Source: Edaphochlamys debaryana (taxonomy: Eukaryota; Chlorophyta; Chlorophyceae; Chlamydomonadales). From it: DNA of 64,000 bases. Below, one piece after another: positions 57,370 through 64,000 of this stretch. Positions within the stretch are counted from its first letter, which is position 1. Each line of letters opens with the position of its first letter. Where the stretch lies: assembly GCA_016858145.1 (NCBI GenBank), contig JAEHOE010000117.1, positions 62,001 to 126,000 of the forward strand. The letters are read 5' to 3'. The position numbers and the translations under genes were made by a program. The notes beneath the pieces were generated by a model, which worked only from the letters and a program-made list of their open reading frames with translations, made no database searches and was not told where the DNA came from.

Positions 57370-60300
57370 TCACTGCTGGAGGCCGGTCCCGTGCGCTGCC
57401 ACATGTCTCGCTTCCAACTCCCGCACAATCACGCCCAGAGCGTCGGCTACCTGAGGCAGCGGGGAACGAGGGGCCCGGGGCATGTGCAGGAAAGGGAGTG
57501 TGAGCATCAGCAGCTGAGGTGGAAAGAAGCAGGATCCCCGGCGGCCCTGAGCCCACGCACGCACCTCTGCGAATGTCGGCCGCGCCGTAGGCTCCAAAGC
57601 CAGGCAGGCGGTCACCAGCAGCGCCAAGGGGGGCGGCAGGCCGGGAGGGGGCACGGCCCAGGGAGGGGTCCGCGCCGACACGGCCACCTCATCCACCGCA
57701 CCCGGCGCGGTCCCTTGATCGGGGCTGCCCTCGCCCGCCGCATCGTCCTTTCTGGGGCCGGGGAGGGCGGCCCCCGCTCCCGCTGCTGCTGCTGCCGCTT
57801 TGGCCCGGATGTTGCGGATGGGCGTTCCGTGGCAGAGCTCGAGCAGCAGCACCCCGAAGGCCCACACGTCGGCGGCCCTGGACAGGCGGCCCTGGATGAG
57901 CACCTCGGGGGCCGTGTGGGAGGGGGTGCCCTGGGGGGGAGGAGAGATAGGGGCTCGAAGCACCGGAATTGGGGCAAGACATTGTGAAGGTGCTCATGCA
58001 AGGCGATATCATGCGGCGGAGGGGCCCTCAGCCCTGCCTCACCTGGAAGCAGTGGGAGGCGTGTGTCTGGTCCCCTTGCATGGGCAGACTGCGAGTTGGG
58101 CAGACGGGGCGCAACAGGTTGGGTTGCTGGGTGCAGCGAGCACGCGGAGAAGGGATGCTTGCCCTCACACCATTTGTGCCTTACGTCGTACGCACCTGAG
58201 CCCAAAGTCCGCCACCCTTGCGTGCACCGGCGGCCGCCACCCGCCACCCGGCACCTGCCCGCCGCGGCTGGCGCTGGGGTCCCCTTGCGTGGGCGCCAGG
58301 CCGTGCGAGCTCGGCTCCTCGGAAGCGCGGGAGGAGAGCAGCACATTCTGGGGCCGAGCAGAGTAAGACAAGGGCAGCGCAGGTCGGGGCATCTGCAGCC
58401 AGCCCCGCCTCGTCTCTTGTGGCCCTCCCTGACGTCTCGCGCCCTCCGCCCCTCCGCCCTCTCACCCCTGGGCTGAGGTCTCCATGTATAATGTTCCTGG
58501 AGTGAATGTACGACATCCCACACGCCACGTCCAGCGCTATGCTGAGCGCACACAGCGCCTCCACGCCGCCAGCCACCACGCTGCCGGAGGCGCCCGCGCC
58601 TGGGGGGCGACCAGACGTTGAGGACCGATGAGAAATAGCCTAGTAATAATAGGGTGTTGGGGGCAGGACACAGCCGGTGCTCGAGCGGGACACAGCTGGT
58701 GATGCACGGCTGGGGATGGGGAGGCGCGCCACAATGCATTGCCCCACGCCTCATAGCAGTGCTAGCTGAGACTGGCTAAGAGGCTGCCGAGCTCGTTGCC
58801 AGGTCTGGCCTCAGGCCTTACCAAGGGCGGACGTGAGGGAGCCCAGGTTGCAGTACTCCTGCCGTACGGTGCAGACGAAGGGGAGGGCACGGCAGTCGTT
58901 ATGGCGGTAAGGGTGCTGGAGAGCCCAGAAACGACGCCCATCGCCGCCCCTCACCTGGATGAGTAAAAGCTTGTACACGTCGGCATCGCCCGGGGCCTGC
59001 TCAGAAGAGGGGCCCTGCGCTGGGCTGTCGCCTGCTGCTGAGGCTTTGCCCTCCTCTGCTGCTGGGGCTTGACCCTCCTGTGCCGCTGCCTGCTGTGCTG
59101 GGCCCTGCACCTTCCCCTGCCCCTGAACCCGGGCCCCCACCACCCCGAGGGGCACAAGAGAGCAGGCGTAGGTAGTGACCACGTGGGGGTGCTGGGCGGA
59201 GGGGAGGGCTGATAACGGGCGTCACGTGGTGTACGACAGCAGTACAGGTCCCTCCCCTCCCCGACCCACCTTGAGGGACTTTGAGATGGCGGCCTCGAGG
59301 ATGGCCCGGTGCCGCTGCCGGCCCTGCGGGGGACAACACGGGAGCAGGGGTGGGGGGCCCTCGGGGTGCCTCGCCTCCCCCTTCCCCCTTCCCCCCTCAC
59401 CTCCCTCCCCATCAGCGCATCGTGCACCACCAGAGTCTTAACCGCCACCAGCAGCCCCCGCCACGTGCCTGAGGGGAAGGGGGGGAGGCTGACGTGGCGC
59501 CACCACGTGACACACGTGCCCCACGTGCCCCCCACCCCGCTCACCCAGGTACACCACTCCGAAGCTGCCCCTGCCCAGCACTCCGTCGATGCGGAGGTGC
59601 TCCTGGGCACCGCCCAGCTCGGCCTGGGAGGGAGGACAGGGGCGGAGGCGGGAGGTGAGAGAGGTGCAAAAGGGTTTGCAGCATGTCAACGAGGGGAATA
59701 GCATACTGCCGTACGGGTACCGTACAGACGTGCACTGCCGTACCTGCGCCCGGGAAAGCATGCTCGCGAGGGAGCCTTCCCCGTCGCTGCCAGCTCCCAC
59801 GGACTGCGAGCCTGCGCAAGAGCGTGATGCGGTCATGTAAGACCCGTCGACGAACGGAGCACACAAGCCAGCAGCCCGCAAACATTATGCCATGTTCGGC
59901 TGCTGTTTGCATCGCTGCTTACCCTGGTGTGTCGACGTGGACATTGCGTCTGAGGAGAGGGCCCACTTGTTGTCGGCCGAGGACGCAGCCTGACGCACGC
60001 TATTCAGCCTGCCGGGCACCGCAGTCCAGGGTTTATGCATCTTGCAACACAGGCAGATTAACTATCAACACCGGGCACGTATCCTCAGAGATGGTCTCGC
60101 TTACCCGAGCATGTACGCGGCTAGCCGCTTTTCGAACTGGTGGTCCGTGCCCTTGAGGACCGATGCCGTCCCGTCGGGCCCGTTCGGGCCCATCGGGGCC
60201 CTGTGCGTCCACAGAGGGGCCGGCAGCCCCACAGCTGCAGCCGAAGGGTCCTCCCCCACCCTGACCACGACGCTGCCGTTTCCCACCGCTGATGCGCTCT

Positions 60301-63300
60301 CCGAGCCTGGATCCGCTCCGCTTGTGCGGTCGCCTGCACTTCCCTGCTTCCTCCTTTCCGTTGGTTCTGAGGGCTTGGCGGCGTCCGCGCCTTGCATGAG
60401 CCTCCTCCTCCTCACCACCAAAAGCACTGCCGCCGCAGCGCCAAACAGCGCTACTCCCACTGCCGCCCCCACGGCTGCGCCCGCTATGACTCCGGCGCTC
60501 ACTCCCCCGGACGAGCCGCCGCTTTCAGCGGTCGCGTTGCCTACTGCGCCATCACTGCCCCCGGTTGTGAGCAAGGACGGGGGCTGCACGGCTGCAGGCG
60601 CGGGTGTGGGGGCGGGCGCAGGGCCCGCTGCGGCTGCAGGGGGAGGAGGGGGCGCGCCACCGCCAGAGGCGAGGGGCTGGCCCCACACCATCTGAACGGA
60701 GTGGAGGTAGGTCCCCGACTCGCCCTGAGGGAGGGAGAGAAGCGAGGTCAACAAGGGAGGCAGGGATAAGGTACCCGCACGGCACCAGTCCTCCCCGCGT
60801 GTGCTCGCTCCCTGCAGTTCCCCGCCCACCCCCACGCACCTGCAGTCCCACCAGGTACCCCCCCGGCGGTGCTACCTCGGCAAACGAGGCGCTGCAGAGG
60901 CTTGCCGCAGAGAAGGGCGTGGTCCACAGCCGCCCCAGGCTCGTGTGGAACACAAGACGCTCCACGTAGCCGCCCGCACACCCGCTCACGCCCGTCACCA
61001 CCTCCCCGGCCGCCAGCTCAAAGCGGTGCCACCCGCCATTCGTCTCCGAGCCGGCCACCTGAGAAGGCTCTGCCCCCGCTGCGCTGGCGTCCATTTGCAG
61101 CCACACCCTCACTCCCGCCACCACCGCAATGGCGGCTTGGCAGCCGTCCGGAAAGAGCTGGTCCCCGATACTGAGGTCGATGCGGGCGATGGGCCGGGGC
61201 AGGGCGGCCGCCGGCGCCGCTGCGTTGCTACCGCTGCTGCTGTTGCCCCCGTTCGCCGTAGCGGCGGGGCCGAGGGCGTATCGGCTGGAGGGGCGGGCGG
61301 GGAGTGGCGTGAGAGGAAGGAGAGAGAGTGCGTGGGAGGACGGCCATGACTAATCCTGATGACGCAATTAAGTCCCACAACCCACCAGGTCGCCGTGGGT
61401 CCGCCGCCAAAGGCAGGAGAGGTGGACAGGGTGTGGATGCCTGCGTGTGTTTCAGGGCCACGTGGGTTAGCTGTGGGCTGCCTCACGGGTCTACCCTAAG
61501 GGCCTGGGGACTACCTGTGGCCTCAGGCCTTACACGTGCGCGGGCAACAAACATCGAGCAACTCGTGGCCGTACTGTCTCCCTGGCAAGGGCAATCCAAC
61601 CCACCTGCCCCCCACTCCCATGGTGGCGGGTCTAACCAACCCGCCTTCCTTAACCCACGCCAGGGCGCAAGCCCGGCGTTAGTCTACATCTATGTCACCT
61701 GCCCCCCACGCTGCCGAGCCCGCGGCCACGAGTGTGCTCCGGTTTTGAGCGCCCGAGGCTTTGCAGATGACGGTTCCGTCGGCTCGGCATGATGACCGGA
61801 AGAAGCCATTGCTTAGGTCGAGGGCAATGTTTGCACGTAGCACCTTCCGACGCCACAGACCCTTGAGGCAGCTGACTTCCGGGCTGCGCGCCACCATGTC
61901 TTCGTCATCCGCTTCCAGCCACATGTCCTCTGTACGGCACAGACATGTACGGCAGCGGTGTTTACGCAGCAATCTTCTCCTTGTAAAGATAAGGTATGCA
62001 ATATCTCATGGAGTCATGGTCCTCCGCTGCCCATCTAGAAACGGCTCCACCAAGCCTTCGCCATTCACCGCCGCGGAACGCCTTGCCCTTGAACTCTAAT
62101 CTTCAACTTGCCTCGGCGACCCACCCGCTACGAGCAGCTTATCGTCTGTGTTGATCCCGCCGAGTCGCATGTCCAGGCTGTCCACCCATCCCATAAGGTC
62201 AGCCCGGCCGATGAGCCTCCATGAGAGACCCATGAGGCTGCTGGACCTGAAGGGCCACGGTCAGGGTGTACGGCACCATGCACGTTAGTCATGCGGATGG
62301 AAGAGGTTAACGAAGATCCAGATGTGCAACGCATCAGCTCTAGGGTACCGCCACCCACCTGCAGTACGCCACGGCATTCTGGTACCACGCACCACCGATC
62401 GCAGCCCGAGGCCGGACTGCGTAAACCGTTGTGGCCCCGCCCCCTCCACTGCCGCTCCCGCTCCCCGCCTCAGCGCTGCGGGGGGGCGGCCAGTCCTGCC
62501 GGGCCGGGTCTGAGCGCACAAACACCACCTGCTGTGCCTCGGGCACGCCGCCGCCGCCGCACACACCGTAGCCGGGGAGGCAGGCGGGAGCCTGGGGGCG
62601 GGGGCAAGAGCGCGGGTGACGATGACCTGTCAAGGGTCGTCCGGCCCAAATCATGACCCTTCAAGATCCCATCCGTCTTCGCTCGCAGCTCCACAACCCT
62701 TTCTCTCTCTCGTCGTACACGAGCAGCCCCCAACACTTCGTCCCAGCATGCTACCACGCCCACCTGGCACGCCGCGGCGCTGGCGCCACAGGTTGCGTAG
62801 CTCACATTGCCGGGGCCTAGGAAGCGGTCCCCGCAGCACAGCTGGGAGGGGCAGCTCGCGTTGGCTTGAGGGCCGCACACGCTCACCCACAGCTCCCTCG
62901 GCGGCAACACACGGGAAGCTATCAGCATGCCGCCAGCCATCCCGGCGACACAGGTTGAGCCGGTGACATCCGCCGCCAAGGGTGGAGACGGCAGGAGCAC
63001 GGAGGGCGACGAGAGGGCGAAGGTGGGCTGATTAGCACCCGCGGGTGCGGCCCACACGAGCTGAAGTCGCGTGAACCAGGCTTGAAAGTGCCCAGCTGGG
63101 AGGTTCAGGTCCAACCATCTGGGTACGGCGTACCAGTCAATGTACCGCCCCGCAACGCCTGCCAGATAGCCTCCGGGCGGGGCATCCTCCCTGGGACGCA
63201 CAAGGGCCGAGAGCAGCGGTGTGAAGAGCGGGCGGCTGGGCAATCAGCGGGCTGGGCAACGAGGGGGAAACATGCAGGCACGCCCGCCCCCGCCCCCACC

Positions 63301-63905
63301 GCACCTGAAGGCGTACGTGCACCCCCCCATGCCCAGCTGGTAGCGCCGGCCCGTGCGGGTGACGAGCATCAGTCGCTCCAGGCTGTCCTCGCGGAAGCAG
63401 CCCTTGGGGGGGGGAGGGGGGCGGGGCGAGGAGGAGGCACAAGAGGCTCGGGTGCGGACAGAGGCAAGGCAAGCAGGACAGACCGGTCACGGCACGGGGG
63501 AGGTGCGTGGGGGTGCCTGCTGCACATGTACGACACGCCGTGTACACTCATACTGTACGACGCACCTGTACGGACACGACGTAGTCGTACATGCTTGGGT
63601 CCACGAAGGCAGTGTCCCAGTTGGGCTCGGCGATCCCTCGCACATCTGCAGCCGTGGTGCAAGACACTTGCTTGGGTAGTGCCCCCGCCTGGAAACGTCC
63701 GTCCGTCTATGGTCTATGCAGAGTCCGAGCGTGATTACAAGCATCGCCGTCCGCCCACGCACCTTGACCCGCGAGCTGTCCCCGGCTGTTTCCCCACGCC
63801 TTAGTCACTCCATAGATGACGGCACGCTGCCAGATGTTGTAGGCATCTTGGTCGTAGGTTCCCTGACGAAGGAGCAGGAGGGCTCCGGGGCAGCACTCCT
63901 GGTTG
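57370..63905 (-). CDS. Receptor kinase C, inverted paralogue of A and B, 5' end outside window
   Basis: Exons equivalent to 7-28 of copy A: 63905-63769, 63645-63566, 63402-63305, 63190-62764, 62591-62359, 62246-62125, 61929-61699, 61440-61386, 61284-60840, 60724-60105, 60008-59923, 59811-59744, 59623-59545, 59468-59401, 59323-59270, 59191-58955, 58858-58822, 58599-58466, 58347-58196, 58088-58043, 57930-57565, 57450-57370. The frame is unbroken for 1284 residues to the stop. Both jacalin-like modules, the TM helix (GVIAGAAVGAAVGVALFG region followed by RRRR-like basic residues) and GRGSFG, VAVK, HGDLSPGN, DFG and APE are present. The DFG exon is full length (152 nt), as in A. Exon 7 (NQECCPGALLLLRQG start) and the end of exon 12 are the most divergent parts. 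The signal peptide and exons 1-6 lie beyond 64000. A predicted surface lectin receptor kinase; activity inferred. Confidence 0.85.
61600..61710 (-). repeat. Donor-flanking direct repeat around a ~95-bp insert in kinase C
   Basis: On the minus strand GTGGGGGGCAGGTG occurs at the end of the exon (about 61709-61696) and a near-identical copy recurs about 95 bp downstream, where the intron sequence then resumes as in copy B. The inserted segment holds short inverted repeats (GGCGGGT with ACCCGCC; GCCGGGC with GCCCTGGC). Confidence 0.65.
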
Positions 63906-64000
63906 CTGCGGTGCCGGGCGTGCGGGGCAGAAGGCGAGCATGGGGCGGGCGAGGGTTTGCGGCTGGCAGGGAAACGCCGGCTCGGGTGAGGGGGCGCGCC

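Noticed and set aside
1..64000. tRNA, rRNA, CRISPR, insertion sequences or intact transposons
   Set aside because: None could be recognised by eye; the repeats seen are intronic or simple-sequence.

Overview
The window looks like nuclear DNA from a chlorophyte green alga. It is very GC-rich, its genes are cut into many small exons by C-rich GT-AG introns, its proteins are rich in Ala/Gly/Pro, and it carries several receptor-like kinases of the TKL group, which chlorophyte algae have in abundance. The exact lineage cannot be read from the sequence. The TGTAA polyadenylation signal usual in Chlamydomonas relatives was not seen close to the stop codons checked. All gene models here were built by hand from splice sites, reading phase and family motifs.

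Layout. 1-2349 (+): last six exons of a TLC-domain membrane protein (ceramide-synthase-like). 3559-8199 (+): complete 13-exon protein of 343 aa with five EF-hand-like segments. 9484-14823 (+): complete 18-exon receptor-like kinase of 806 aa. 14824-17678: no gene seen. 17679-20746 (-): Ala-rich ankyrin-type protein, 5' end unresolved. 22774-34733 (-): complete 27-exon MTR4-type exosome RNA helicase, 1127 aa. 35433-44377 (+) and 45532-53757 (+): tandem pair of 28-exon receptor-like kinases, called A and B here. 55024-56780 (-): complete four-exon protein of 294 aa, not recognised. 57370-63905 (-): a third paralogue, C, in inverted orientation, running off the right edge.

The most striking content is the A/B/C family. 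Each has a signal peptide (visible in A and B), two jacalin-like lectin modules, an intervening Cys-containing region, one transmembrane helix and a cytoplasmic TKL kinase with an unusual HGDLSPGN catalytic loop. Copies A and C keep their reading frame. Copy B has lost 7 nt just before the DFG motif and may be a pseudogene. The first receptor kinase (9484-14823) has an unrelated ectodomain and a canonical HRDLKPAN loop.

A second theme is splice-junction duplication. In the MTR4 gene at least five exon ends, together with their 5' splice sites, are repeated in the downstream intron. One of these has grown into five units of about 107 bp. Similar junction duplications occur in the TLC gene (acceptor side) and in kinase C (donor side). 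The MTR4 gene also appears to use two GC-AG introns.
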